Source: Anaspis maculata (Eukaryota > Arthropoda > Insecta > Coleoptera > Scraptiidae). From it: a stretch of 64,000 nucleotides of DNA. The notes beneath the pieces are model-generated. The model did no database searches. It was not told where the DNA came from and was given only the letters and a program-made list of their open reading frames with translations. The translations under genes and the position numbers were made by a program. Location of the stretch: NCBI GenBank assembly GCA_949128115.1, contig OX421965.1, positions 56,042,012 through 56,106,011 of the forward strand. The letters run 5' to 3'. Below, one piece after another: positions 1 to 11,800 of this stretch (its first letter is position 1; each line of letters opens with the position of its first letter).

Positions 1-78
1 AACAGGGTAATAGGCTAGAGGTTAATACACACTAGTGATTGATTATTTTTCATCAAAAAGTCCGCATTGTTCATTAAA

Positions 79-342
79 TTATAAATAACTGCTATCCTTG
101 GTGACCCGTTTCGGAGTGAAGTTTTTCCGGTTACACAGCTTCACCCACCGTGCACATTTGTCACCTTCCTCGCAAGACTTAACGTGTTTTTCAAATTTCT
201 CCATTACCAAGTTTTTACGGTATTTTAAGCACGTTTTTGGGAATCGGATAAAGAAATACATATTTTTGTCATTATACCGACTATCACTGTGCCAATTCCC
301 ATAAGCACAATGTTTCACGGCCACTTTCACTTGTTTTTCCAT
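79..342 (-). pseudogene. THAP-type zinc finger fragment
   Basis: An 87-residue frame starting at 342 resembles the first part of a THAP DNA-binding domain. It has an early Cys in HCAYG, a second metal-ligand-like C-x4-C spacing, an aromatic/FPK stretch near residues 33-37 (FIRFPK) and a WVKLC segment near residue 66. The distal C-x2-H ligand pair expected at the end of a THAP domain is missing, because the frame stops at 79 inside the terminal repeat. THAP domains bind DNA in P-element-type transposases and in host regulators. Here it is probably the truncated N-terminus of the transposase of the surrounding TIR element. No function is expected. Confidence 0.5.
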
Positions 343-411
343 GATTTTTGGAAGGATAACACCGGGGATTTAGTTTTGAATAAAACTGATTTTTATACTT
401 TGAAGAGCATA

Positions 412-598
412 GGGCCGCTATTCTTGAATCGTGTGAGAAAAGTCCCTGGGCTGGGAGTAAAATACATTCCGCAGTACACTGATGTAGCGAATGTTGCCTA
501 AAATCGTGGTTTTTAGGCAACTCTCGCTACAGAAGTGTAGTACGGATTATATAAAACTCCCAGGGATTTTTCTCACACGATTCAAGAATAGCTGCCCA
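412..598. repeat. Palindromic MITE, family M1 copy 1
   Basis: The left arm starts GGGCCGCTATTCTTGAATCG and is mirrored by the right arm ending at 598. The arms are about 80 bp with a small central loop, so RNA or single-stranded DNA would form a long hairpin. A second copy lies at 27784-27959. This copy is nested inside the THAP element and interrupts it, so it arrived later. It has no coding capacity. Confidence 0.85.
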
Positions 599-1511
599 CT
601 TGTTTACAAACGTACGACACTCGGAGCGAACTTCAAAATGGCGGATAAATAGTTGACGTTGACAGCAGACAGCAGCGAAAAGTCACGGCCGTTGCTTGTC
701 AAACTGGAAATAGAGTTGGTGGGGGTTGCATTATGGATTGCGTACGCACATCCGATTAATGTAAAACGCAGTTGTTTATAATTTAATGAACAATGCGGAC
801 CTTTTGATGAAAAATAAGTAATCACTGGTGTGTATTAACCTCTAGCCTATTACCCTGTACGCTGCGGCGCGTATTTTTCAACTCTATGGCGGTTTTTCAC
901 GCCATTTTCTAGCATTTGTTCGCAAATTTTGTATTTGACGCATTACTTCAGAAGACAAGTATGCGCGCTGGATAATGAAAAGTACTATTGGGGGGAAGCC
1001 TGATCTTTCAGCTTTCTTTTGAGGAGGCGCCGATGCTTGTAGGTGCTCTAGTTTCCAAGAAAATTCAATTTGATTCTGGCGATTCACAAGAATTCGAAAA
1101 TTCATAACCGACAAAACAAAATACTTCAGATGAAAAAAAATCCTATTTCTCTGGGCTTTCCATTGATGTATCGCCGATGTCTGTACCTGGCCCAATAAGC
1201 CAGAAATTGTGCCTCAAAGTCCAGTAAACACAATAATCGGAATTCATAACGACGTCACCGATCACACACTTGTTGATTTTCACATCAGCCAGTATTAATT
1301 GCTATGGAGAATCCAGGTATGTTGAGTGAAAAAGTTTTAGCAACGGCTGGTGTTGAAATCAACAAGTGTGTGATCGGTGACGTCACGGATTCCGATTATT
1401 GTCTTTGCTGGACTTTGAGGCAGAATCACTGGCTTATTGGGCCAGGTACAGACATCGGCGACACAGCAATGGAAAGCCCAGAGAAAGAGGATTTTCTTTC
1501 ATCTGAAGTAC

Positions 1512-3512
1512 TGAAACCGTCCAGGACCCCCGGCCGTCAACTAATTCCTCCCTCGAGTAAAATCGAGTAAAATAACTACGAACCTAGAGGCCGACGTATA
1601 CCACCAGATATCCACTGTACGTGACACATATGGATTATTGGTTTTATTGATTTTGCTCGACCGACGGGAAGCGGGCGAGCGGGAAGAGAAGAAGGTAGAG
1701 AGACGCCATACTAGAAGCTTGGCCCAGTTGCTGTGTCCCGTCCGAAAAACACTCGAATATTCAGCCGATTCTACCACGGTAATTTTGGAAATCATCCCGA
1801 AAGACCGAAGATGAGGCATCAGGAGCTGGCTGGCAGTAAAAACGCCAGGTAACCCGTAACTTTTACCAATTTCCGACGAGGAAAAGATTTATTTGCTTGC
1901 TAACTGCGTAGTAGGAATTAGTAAACCTCAAGTTAGGCTTGTATCGTTTGCTTTGTGTTCGCGGGGAGAGTTTCGCGGCATGTTTTGGAGAGACAGGGGA
2001 TCGAGATATCGCCCTGCAGTCCTCCTGGGCAAAGTGGACCTTCCAGTGGCGGAGAGAGAGACTGGGCCATCGCCGTGGCGGATAATTCTCGGCCCTGGTT
2101 TGTACAAAAGATGGTAAAAATATTTATTAGTGGTTGTGAGTGGCTTTGTCCTTCCGATTCTCATACCCCGGGGGTAGCTGATGGTTAGCTTCAAGACACA
2201 GGGCATGTCCAACAACAACAATGACCAAAAAAGGGATTTTGTTTACGAGAGAGGGCTCGTACGACATCAACTTTACCACAAGGGGTTTATTAAACCGGCA
2301 CGTGGAAATTGAGATGAACATAAAATTGAGATGAGACTTACGAGATGCACATAAAAATTGAAATGGAATCTACAAGCCGTAAACGAAATTGAGATGGGAT
2401 CTACAAGATGTAAACATGTCCTAGTCACCCATTGTGTGTGAGATTTGTGTGGGACAGGGTGAGCTTTACTCATTGTTGGTCTTCTTCACATCTCTTTATT
2501 TCAGGGAGTGTATGATTGTATTTTATTCATTTATTGGGTGTAAATGGGCTCTTTCTTGCGGCACTAGTATACTTGTTCTGTGTTCGAGTTGAGTTGTATT
2601 ACGTCCGGCCAGTAGCCACGAGACATGCTTTGCTATCTGGCCCGGTCAAGCTAGCTCAGTATGCGGTGAAGGCCCATGATGACCCGCACTTAACTGGCGT
2701 TAGTGCCCGATGGTAATACACTCGTTCTCCTCTGGCATCTCAAGTGTTGGACACTCCTCATGTTTTCTGCTCTTGTTGGTCTTACAAGAGCGTTCCCATA
2801 AACTGTCCGTTAGGGGTGAAATTTGGGGTTCTCTTCCCAAGGTTTAGGATTAAGTTAAGTTATTGTTTATTGATTATCTATTGTTTTCTGTGCCTACATA
2901 ATTTTTATTCACATTGTGCATGATTATACTGTGTGTCTAAATCCTTTGCCACCCTCGTGTCCACGCCAAAAGAAAGAGTCGTGTGTTGAGAGTGTGTTCT
3001 CCTCTAGGTACACCAACGACACTGATTTAGTTTGTTCCAGATTAATCTTCTGTCTCTCTTTACACATTGTCGCGTGGCTCTCTGTCCGGGCGCAAATGCG
3101 ATACAAAGGGGGGGGGGGGGTGTTGAGCTTTGTTGTGAGGGGAAATCTTGCCTGACGAAATCCTGTCATTTGTGAAGTTTGATTCTGTTACTGACTCATA
3201 CCTTATTTCATGTAGAAAGCTTTATAAAATTCTTTCTGAAAGTAAAACTCTTTGTCGAGAGTGTGTGTGTTTTGATTCTTCTTCTACTTCCGCCTGACTT
3301 CCTCCTTCGAGACTGCTCTTACCTAGGATACGACCTTGAGATGCTACGCAAAGCAGTGGAACTACCCTAGAGCCAGATCAGCCGGCCAAAACCATTGAGT
3401 AAAGGGAAAGGTGAAGTATCATTTTCATTTCTGCATGTCAAACGCCTCTGGCGGGCCCTTTCGTTTCTGCCTCATTCAATTTCCTGAATGGGGTGGGGTG
3501 CGATCGGTCACA
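1512..3512 (+). repeat. 5' LTR of the long-LTR element
   Basis: Begins TGAAACCGTCC and ends GGTCACA. It contains a G13 homopolymer at 3108-3120 and several short chance frames duplicated in the other LTR. It is much longer than typical insect LTRs (0.2-0.6 kb). No protein family was recognised in it. Confidence 0.9.
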
Positions 3513-4379
3513 GTGGTGCCGTGACCAGGATCCTAGGTTTTGAAAAGAGCAGCTTCTCGTGGGTGTGTGCTGGGCGGAAACTTTCTTTTTTCTTTTCTCT
3601 TTTTTCTCTCTTCTCTCTTTCTTTCCTTTTTCTTCTCTTCTCTCTTTCTTCTCTGACTTCTCTTTTCCTTCTTGGGGGGGGGCTCTTCCTCTCTCTCTTC
3701 GAGGAACTGGGGGTTTGGGAAGTCTCTTTACATAAGAGATTGATGCTGCTTGAATTTCCAGATAACCCAAATTGTCATCGCCAATGTGACTAAGTCAAGA
3801 GGTTCAGCTGTTGTCCAACCAGTCTCGCCGTCCCTGTTGAAAGGGCTTGACCACAACCCACCACCTAGTTGGACCGGCTACCTTGTCATGGACACTGGGG
3901 ATTCTGGGAACCCCCATTGCAGTTGCCGCGATTTGCAGCTCGGCGCCAACCAACATTGCAGTCCAGCTGATAACAATCTAAGGGGGCTCTGCTGCAGCTG
4001 ATCCAACGGGGGAAAAGTTTGCGACGGTAACTGCACAAGCCAATACACTGCGTTGCCACCAAGTCGCTAGAACGATCTTCAGAGGACAACTTCACATCTG
4101 CTCCTCTACCCGGAGGTTTTTTATGCCACAACACGCCCCGTCAAGGCTTTTTCCTCCACGTTGCCGATGTTTTCCCACGAATGAGAAATTGGAGAATGGG
4201 TTTTTCTTCGGCAACCAAATCTCAACTGTCCTTTGCCAACTCACGGGACAGACGGGTCCAGATCGTTCAAACACTGTGTCAAGGGGGCACACTCATGCCT
4301 TTGCTGACAGACAAGAAGAAAAGAAGATTTTGTTGAAGAGGTCCGAGCTGCCCTCCTTCACCAAAACCTAAGGGGGCAC
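3513..4379 (+). other. Internal region: primer site, leader, PPT
   Basis: A primer-binding-like site TGGTGCCGTGACCAGGAT (3514-3531) lies one base after the LTR. It resembles the 3' end of a histidine-type tRNA with a few mismatches; the tRNA assignment is tentative. A TTCTCTC-rich pyrimidine run follows (3580-3680). The last bases form a polypurine tract, AAGGGGGCA, directly before the 3' LTR. Open frames here are short (at most 110 codons) and show no retroviral motif, so the region is treated as non-coding packaging/leader sequence. Confidence 0.7.
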
Positions 4380-6380
4380 TGAAACCGTCCAGGACCCCCG
4401 GCCGTCAACTAATTCCTCCCTCGAGTAAAATCGAGTAAAATAACTACGAACCTAGAGGCCGACGTATACCACCAGATATCCACTGTACGTGACACATATG
4501 GATTATTGGTTTTATTGATTTTGCTCGACCGACGGGAAGCGGGCGAGCGGGAAGAGAAGAAGGTAGAGAGACGCCATACTAGAAGCTTGGCCCAGTTGCT
4601 GTGTCCCGTCCGAAAAACACTCGAATATTCAGCCGATTCTACCACGGTAATTTTGGAAATCATCCCGAAAGACCGAAGATGAGGCATCAGGAGCTGGCTG
4701 GCAGTAAAAACGCCAGGTAACCCGTAACTTTTACCAATTTCCGACGAGGAAAAGATTTATTTGCTTGCTAACTGCGTAGTAGGAATTAGTAAACCTCAAG
4801 TTAGGCTTGTATCGTTTGCTTTGTGTTCGCGGGGAGAGTTTCGCGGCATGTTTTGGAGAGACAGGGGATCGAGATATCGCCCTGCAGTCCTCCTGGGCAA
4901 AGTGGACCTTCCAGTGGCGGAGAGAGAGACTGGGCCATCGCCGTGGCGGATAATTCTCGGCCCTGGTTTGTACAAAAGATGGTAAAAATATTTATTAGTG
5001 GTTGTGAGTGGCTTTGTCCTTCCGATTCTCATACCCCGGGGGTAGCTGATGGTTAGCTTCAAGACACAGGGCATGTCCAACAACAACAATGACCAAAAAA
5101 GGGATTTTGTTTACGAGAGAGGGCTCGTACGACATCAACTTTACCACAAGGGGTTTATTAAACCGGCACGTGGAAATTGAGATGAACATAAAATTGAGAT
5201 GAGACTTACGAGATGCACATAAAAATTGAAATGGAATCTACAAGCCGTAAACGAAATTGAGATGGGATCTACAAGATGTAAACATGTCCTAGTCACCCAT
5301 TGTGTGTGAGATTTGTGTGGGACAGGGTGAGCTTTACTCATTGTTGGTCTTCTTCACATCTCTTTATTTCAGGGAGTGTATGATTGTATTTTATTCATTT
5401 ATTGGGTGTAAATGGGCTCTTTCTTGCGGCACTAGTATACTTGTTCTGTGTTCGAGTTGAGTTGTATTACGTCCGGCCAGTAGCCACGAGACATGCTTTG
5501 CTATCTGGCCCGGTCAAGCTAGCTCAGTATGCGGTGAAGGCCCATGATGACCCGCACTTAACTGGCGTTAGTGCCCGATGGTAATACACTCGTTCTCCTC
5601 TGGCATCTCAAGTGTTGGACACTCCTCATGTTTTCTGCTCTTGTTGGTCTTACAAGAGCGTTCCCATAAACTGTCCGTTAGGGGTGAAATTTGGGGTTCT
5701 CTTCCCAAGGTTTAGGATTAAGTTAAGTTATTGTTTATTGATTATCTATTGTTTTCTGTGCCTACATAATTTTTATTCACATTGTGCATGATTATACTGT
5801 GTGTCTAAATCCTTTGCCACCCTCGTGTCCACGCCAAAAGAAAGAGTCGTGTGTTGAGAGTGTGTTCTCCTCTAGGTACACCAACGACACTGATTTAGTT
5901 TGTTCCAGATTAATCTTCTGTCTCTCTTTACACATTGTCGCGTGGCTCTCTGTCCGGGCGCAAATGCGATACAAAGGGGGGGGGGGGGTGTTGAGCTTTG
6001 TTGTGAGGGGAAATCTTGCCTGACGAAATCCTGTCATTTGTGAAGTTTGATTCTGTTACTGACTCATACCTTATTTCATGTAGAAAGCTTTATAAAATTC
6101 TTTCTGAAAGTAAAACTCTTTGTCGAGAGTGTGTGTGTTTTGATTCTTCTTCTACTTCCGCCTGACTTCCTCCTTCGAGACTGCTCTTACCTAGGATACG
6201 ACCTTGAGATGCTACGCAAAGCAGTGGAACTACCCTAGAGCCAGATCAGCCGGCCAAAACCATTGAGTAAAGGGAAAGGTGAAGTATCATTTTCATTTCT
6301 GCATGTCAAACGCCTCTGGCGGGCCCTTTCGTTTCTGCCTCATTCAATTTCCTGAATGGGGTGGGGTGCGATCGGTCACA
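4380..6380 (+). repeat. 3' LTR of the long-LTR element
   Basis: An apparently exact copy of 1512-3512, offset by 2,868 bases. It is followed by GTAC, the second target duplication, and then by the continuation of the foldback P1 arm. Confidence 0.9.
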
Positions 6381-6590
6381 GTACATATTTTGTTTAGTCG
6401 GTCATGAATTTTCTTGCGACTCGCCCGATTCAAATTGCATTTTCTTGGAAACTAGAGCACCTACAAGCATCGGCGGCCCCTCAAAAGAAAGCTAAAAGAT
6501 CAAGCTTCCCCCCAATTGAATTTTGTTGTTGTTGCCGTGATATTTTCTGAGAAAATTGCGCTGGATTGTTTTAGCTGGGACACCCTGTAT

Positions 6591-6812
6591 AACAAACTCG
6601 CCAATTTTCACGTTGAACGTTACGTTACGTCGCACGTGCGTGTGCAAGCAAACTTCCCATTACCATAGAAAACCAGAAATCAGAAAAGAACAGTGGGTAT
6701 ACGATACGTGTACGTTATACACCTACGTAAAAAGTTGGTGGGGAGTTTGCGTTCACACGTCCGTACGACGTAACGTAACTTTCAACGTGAAAATAAAATA
6801 GACGAGTTTGTT
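6591..6812. repeat. MITE with ~55-bp terminal inverted repeats
   Basis: AACAAACTCG at 6591 is mirrored by CGAGTTTGTT ending at 6812. The match continues inward over about 55 bp, including the GTTACGTTACGTCG / CGACGTAACGTAAC blocks. The 222-bp element has no coding capacity. It abuts the 3' end of the MADF-BESS reading frame and supplies that frame's stop codon. Confidence 0.8.
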
Positions 6813-7289
6813 ACTTGGAATTTCTTAGTGACAGGGCAAAAGTGCCGAACTGTGCTTCGAAAAGACAATCGTTGATTAGCTTCTCAGCGTACACTTTCAT
6901 GTCACGAGGAAGTTTCCGTAATTTTTCTGCGACGTTCTTTCCAATGATGTCAAATTCATCCTCTGGTTTGATTGATCTGAGCTTCTCATCCACCAGCGCC
7001 ATAAGAGGGTCCCCCTTATTCCCACTCTGTTTGATTCCTTTTTGTTTCCTGACAGCAACTGGGCGACTGCAGTTCTTTGCCTGTGGTTCAGAGGAAATCG
7101 CAGGATATGGTGTTGATAAGGAGCTATTGTACACCACACTCTTCTCTTCACACTTCTTCCAATTCCACATGCATACCCTCTTCATCAGAATCACTCTCCA
7201 CTTGTTCCTAAGAGAATTGACAATTGTTAATAAACACAATGTAGAAGTGAGTATTCCAGAAAGCGAGCCCCAGAGTGAACTTATACTAT

Positions 7290-7799
7290 TGTTACGATAT
7301 TTCGCGTACGGGTTCGAATATAATTGAGACGAACTTTTAAAACACACACTGTTTATTTCTGCGTACTACTACTACAATAAATGCCAACAATTATCGCTTG
7401 GAATTATGTCGCAGGTACTTCGCTTGTTATTACTCGCTATCTAATTCATTACTGCCGCGAGCTCCCGGCTGACGCCTTATATAAGGCCTCCGAATAATGT
7501 TCCCGAAGTTTCTGTCTGCTTCCAGCAAATTCCATGAGGGTCTGGCATATGCGGTTTCTAGATCATTCCTGAATAATCGCACACGTTACCTGTATGCTTT
7601 CCATGTGTTCTGGGATCTGCGCCTCCGCCAAAGTGGACTGATGTGCCTTGATCCAACGTTCAAGTCTCCATTGGGTTCACATACAAGAACGCTCTGGAAT
7701 GCACGAGATTGCTCCAGACTTCTACACTGCGATCTAATGGTGGAAAGATCGAGAAACATCGAGTGTTTACCTATATGTACAAGATCGCCGCTCGTAACA
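7290..7799 (-). repeat. 3' LTR of Gypsy-2 (minus-strand sense)
   Basis: A 510-bp LTR with terminal inverted TGTTACGA/TCGTAACA. It has three ACT units where the other LTR has four, and one T/C difference nearby (about 7359). Confidence 0.92.
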
Positions 7800-7810
7800 C
7801 TGCCCCCCTC

Positions 7811-8875
7811 TTAAGCCTGTTCGTCCCGAATAGGCTCATCGTTACTCCCGGAGTAACGTGCAAGGCGATCAAGGTGGACAACTTTCATCTTGGCTCTCGA
7901 AGCTCGCTGGATTCGGTACACGACGTCATTGATCCTCTTGACTACCGTGTACGGTCCTTCCCACGACGGATGCAACTTCGGAGACCTTCTGTTCTTTCGT
8001 TGAGGATTGTACAACCAGACCAAGTCACCAGCCTGAAATCCCGTGGAGTTCGCCTTCAAGTCGTAACGGGTCTTCATTCGGTCGGTCGCGATTCGAATCC
8101 GGTTTCGAACCAACTCGTGGATGTCACACATTCTTTGCCTCAGGTCGTCGACGTATTCGGGGATGTCTTTCGGATCATTCTCCGGCGTGCCAAATTGCAA
8201 ATCGCAGGGGAGGCGAAGCTCTCGGCCAAAAAGAACACGTGCTGGTGTTTCCCCTGTGGTGTCGTGAATGGCAGCGCGATACGCCATCAGAAAAATCGGC
8301 AGATGACGATCCCAGTCTCGCTGATGCTCGTCGACGACCTTTGACAGGTGCTGCTCCATCGTCCGGTTGAACCGTTCAACCATTCCGTCGGACCGTGGGT
8401 GGAGGGGCGTCGTCCTGGTCTTCTGTATTCCGAGTAGAGTACAGATACCTTGGAACACGTTGGACTCGAAGTTTCGTCCCTGGTCTGAGTGTAGCTCCAG
8501 AGGTACTCCGAAGCGGCTTATCAGATTGTCCACCAGCACCCTTGCCACTGTAGAAGCCTCTTGGTTGGGCAGGGCGTACGCTTCCGGCCACTTGCTGAAG
8601 TAGTCCATGGCAACCAGGATGTATTTGTTGCCATCTTCCGTTGTCGGGAACGGGCCAGCCACATCGATCGCGATGCGTTCAAAAGGCGCTCTAACATTGT
8701 AAGTCTTCAGCTCCCCTCGGCTGCGAGTTCTTGGTCCTTTGCTGGCCGCACAAACCTCGCACTGGCGACACCATGTTTCCACGTCGTTCCGGCAGTTCAC
8801 CCAGTAGAACCGCTCGCGCACCTTGGCCAACGTTTTGTTCACACCAAGGTGCCCTCCAGTGACGCCATCGTGCAT
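7811..8875 (-). CDS. Gypsy-2 integrase (frameshifted from gag-pol)
   Basis: This 354-residue frame carries the distal part of pol. It contains the end of the zinc-binding HHCC region (H in GGHLGVNK, then CRQCEVC), the DDE core with D in AIDVAGPF, D in HSDQGRNF and E in MVERFN, and a C-terminal GPY-type module (WEGPYTVVKRINDVVYRIQ). Integrase inserts the cDNA into the host genome. The frame opens out of phase with the upstream gag-pol frame. A single-base length change near 8880-8895 explains the break and would block a full polyprotein unless it is a sequencing error or frameshift site. No slippery heptamer was evident. Confidence 0.88.
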   Translation of the reverse strand: MHDGVTGGHLGVNKTLAKVRERFYWVNCRNDVETWCRQCEVCAASKGPRTRSRGELKTYNVRAPFERIAIDVAGPFPTTEDGNKYILVAMDYFSKWPEAYALPNQEASTVARVLVDNLISRFGVPLELHSDQGRNFESNVFQGICTLLGIQKTRTTPLHPRSDGMVERFNRTMEQHLSKVVDEHQRDWDRHLPIFLMAYRAAIHDTTGETPARVLFGRELRLPCDLQFGTPENDPKDIPEYVDDLRQRMCDIHELVRNRIRIATDRMKTRYDLKANSTGFQAGDLVWLYNPQRKNRRSPKLHPSWEGPYTVVKRINDVVYRIQRASRAKMKVVHLDRLARYSGSNDEPIRDEQA

Positions 8876-11800
8876 CTCCTTCAGGACCTCTCTTCACTCT
8901 CTTCTTGGGAAGCACCAGTTGAACCATCTCCTTCTTTCCATCAGGACTCTCCCAGACCCTCTTCAGCAGCCCATTCTCTATCCTCAGAGAATTCCACTGA
9001 GCCCAAAGAGCCTTGAATTCGGGTCCTTCTCCAGATATCTCGGCCCATTCCGGTCTGTCCTGGCCAAGTTCTTTCCTTTCAGCAAGCGTACCGATGGCTG
9101 GGTCCTCACGCTGCTCCTTCTTGAGCTCAGCCGTAGTCCAATTTCTCGGGGTGTCGAAAACGATTGCCTTGACTTCGACGTTCCCATTCTGCTGGTCTAC
9201 CCTCTTGCAGTGCTTACAGTCTTCGTTGCATGGTCTTCGAGAAAGAGCATCCGCGTTGCCATGACTTCTTCCAGGGCGGTGTTGGACCTTGAAGTCATAT
9301 TGCTGCAGTTTCTCAATCCACCGTGCCAACTGTCCCTCGGGATTCTTCAACTGCAGTAGCCATTTCAGGGCAGCGTGGTCAGTCCTCACCAAAAATTTCC
9401 GGCCATAGAGGTACTGGTGAAAGTGATCGACAGCTTTCACTATGGCCAGTAGCTCCCTACGCGTCACGCAGTAGTTCCTTTCAGGCTTGGACAACACCTT
9501 GCTGTAGTACTCCACTACTCGCTCTTGGCCCTGCTGGTGTTGTGACAGCACTGCTCCAATTCCGGTGTTGCTGGCATCAGTGTCCAAGATGTATTGTCCA
9601 TGCAGTTGAGGATATGCCAGGATGGGACTCGAACACAATGCAATCTTCAGAGTCTTGAATGAGTTTTCGCAGTCCTTGGTCCACAGGAATGGCGCACGGT
9701 CTTCAGTCAGTTTGTGTGAAGGCTTAGCAATGTCAGCGAACTTTTCTACAAATCGTCTGTAGTAGGTGCATAAGCCCAAGAAACTTCTGACTTCACGCTG
9801 ATTTCTCGGTCGTGGCCATTCTCGTACAGCATCCAATTTCGCTGGATCGGTTTCGATTCCTTCCGACGACACTACGTGCCCCAAAAATTTGACTTGCTTC
9901 TGGAAGAGCACGCATTTCTTTGGGTTGAGCTTGAGATGTGCACCTCGAAGACGTCGAATTACCTCCCGGAGGTTCTTCAGGTGCTCCTCGAAGGTTCGAC
10001 CGATGACCATCACGTCGTCGAGGTAGACTAGGCAAGTTTCCCACGTAAGACCTCGCAAGACGCACTCCATTAGACGTTCAAACGTGGCAGGTGCGTTGCA
10101 AAGTCCAAACGGCATCACAGTAAACTGATAAAGGCCGCTCCCAGCGGAAAACGCCATCTTCTCTTTGTCGTCGTTGTGGAGTCCCACTTGCCGGTAACCA
10201 CTCTTCAGGTCAAGCGTCGAAAACCATCTCGATCCAGACAGCGTGCTCAAAGTGTCGTCAATCCGAGGAAGTGGATAGCTGTCTTTCTTTGTCACATCAT
10301 TGAGTTTGCGGTAGTCTACGCAAAATCGTGTACTACCGTCTTTCTTCGTGACCAAAACAACCGGTGAAGACCATGGGCTCGTCGATTCTTCGATCACGCC
10401 TTCATCCAACATGTTTTTCAAGAGCTTCGACACCTCTTCTTGCTTCGCCAATGGTAGGCGCCGGGGAGCCTGTCGGATCGGTGCGGCGTTCTCAGTGTTA
10501 ATCCGATGTTGGATCACGTTGGTCCTTCCGGTAGGGTTACCTTCCATGGCAAAGGCTGCAGCTTCTTCCTGGATGAATTGCGTCGCAAGCTCCTTCTCCT
10601 TGCCACTCAGATGTTTCCAGTCAGGCGAGAACATCTCCACTAGCTTTTTCTCTAAGAGCTTGGGAGTCGCAGCCTTTGTCGATATGTCTTCACAACGTGA
10701 GATCCACTCTACGGGTTCACACTTGCCCAGGGTCTCTCCTTCCTTGATTGTTTTGTTGGTCTTGTTCGGGTTAATGACTCTGATCGGGATTTTTGTCTTG
10801 TCCATGTTGATTAATGTCTTAGCCATGATGCAGCTGGCAGCTGTGTCGGGTTCAGCAATGCCGGCGACATGTCCTCCAGGTTGTCCGCTTAATGTTGCCC
10901 ACACGATTTTCTCGGAGTTAGCGGCTACACGAACGGTTTCAGCCGAAAGTAGGCGGATTTCTTCAGCGGCCTCCATGGATGTTCTAAGCGCCAATTCCTC
11001 GTTCCCGATTTTCAACGTCCGCTGTCCAACATCCAGGATGAATCCGTACTTATCCATCAAGTCCAGGCCAAGTATGAAGTCGTCAACAATGTCAGCGACC
11101 AGGAACTTTTCTCGCAGAAGAAATCGTCCGAAGCGAATGCTTACTTCAGCTTCTCCGTGCAATGTAGCAGACTCTCCGGTAGCTGTAGTCAAACGAGCGC
11201 CGTCCCTCAGTGGCACAATGCGTTGCTGTCGAAGAATCCCTCGTCGAACGATTGACTTCGTGGCTCCCGTATCGATTACGAACACGCAATCGTCCTCGTC
11301 AATCTTTCCACTAAGGAGAAGGCTATTGGGTGACTTCCGCAGCAGTGAGACGGAGTAACTCCTGGGGCACTGAGGACTGCCAGCCAGCGTGCGCCCCTTA
11401 GCGCTAGCTGGAATTAGTTTTTCCTGATAGCGTCTATCAGGGCTGGGAGTTCTCCGTCCCGGTGTGGACCGGTCACTTGAACTCGACCTTTGCCTGCAGT
11501 CTCGAAGCAGATGTCCTGGTTTTCTACAGCCGAAGCAACGCGGTCTTCCTCCAGCTCGTGGCTCGCCTTGGGGTCTGTTCCGAGACATAGCGCTGAGAAG
11601 TTCCTGTTTGAGTTCCTCAAACATCTCCTTCACAGATTTCTCGGAAGTATGTGATGCTCCGGATTTGTCAAAGTTCACCTCCCTAAGACGATGAGGGCGC
11701 GAAGCATCCTTAGCAGCCTCGATGCGAATAGCTTGGATGAGTGCGTCGCTGATGTTGGCTGGATTGCTGATCATGACCATCTGACGCAATTCTGGATCTT

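Larger units (their letters stand above)
3..857. mobile_element. TIR DNA element with THAP relic
   Basis: The first about 90 bases (from CAGGGTAATAGGC at 3) match, inverted and with few changes, the segment ending at 857. This gives terminal inverted repeats of about 90 bp around a roughly 855-bp element. It holds a THAP-like reading frame on the minus strand and a nested palindromic MITE at 412-598. No transposase catalytic region is present, so this is a non-autonomous derivative of a THAP-encoding DNA transposon (P-element-like by inference). The target duplication cannot be judged because the window begins at the left end. Confidence 0.7.
1508..6384 (+). mobile_element. Non-autonomous LTR retrotransposon with 2-kb LTRs
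   Basis: Two direct repeats of 2,001 bp (1512-3512 and 4380-6380) begin TG and end CA. They are flanked by the 4-bp target duplication GTAC (1508-1511 and 6381-6384). Between them lie only 867 bp. These begin with a primer-binding-like site (3514-3531) and end with a purine tract (about 4370-4378). No gag, protease, RT or integrase is detectable, so this is a LARD/TRIM-like element that must be mobilised in trans. I noticed no difference between the LTRs, including an equal 13-G run, which implies very recent insertion. The superfamily is unknown. Confidence 0.9.
985..6535. mobile_element. Foldback element P1, split by an LTR element
   Basis: The left arm (about 985-1290) is mirrored by the right arm, which runs 1346-1511 and resumes at 6381-6535 after the LTR insertion. 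Landmarks include the block near 1121-1200 mirrored at 1430-1510, and the block 1010-1080 mirrored at about 6425-6500. A 50-60-base loop separates the arms around 1293-1345. No transposase was seen. Without the insertion the element would be about 0.7 kb of almost pure inverted repeat. The outer limits are approximate. A motif ACACCCTGTAT, common at insect repeat ends, follows at 6580-6590. Confidence 0.75.

Noticed and set aside
3108..3120. G13 run in both LTRs as possible assembly artefact
   Set aside because: It has the same length in both LTRs and is consistent with copying during reverse transcription, although homopolymer length error cannot be excluded.
1541..3370. Several short frames in the 5' LTR, repeated exactly at 4409-6238
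   Set aside because: They are duplicated only because they lie in the two LTRs. None shows a known domain, and several overlap on opposite strands.
3438..3793. Open frames with Glu/Lys/Arg or Phe/Leu/Ser runs on both strands
   Set aside because: They are produced by the pyrimidine-rich TTCTCTC tract of the long-LTR element's leader, a composition effect rather than a gene.
10348..11358. A 336-codon plus-strand frame inside Gypsy-2, and others at 12263-12601
   Set aside because: They are antisense to the gag-pol coding sequence, with no domain; shadows of codon composition.
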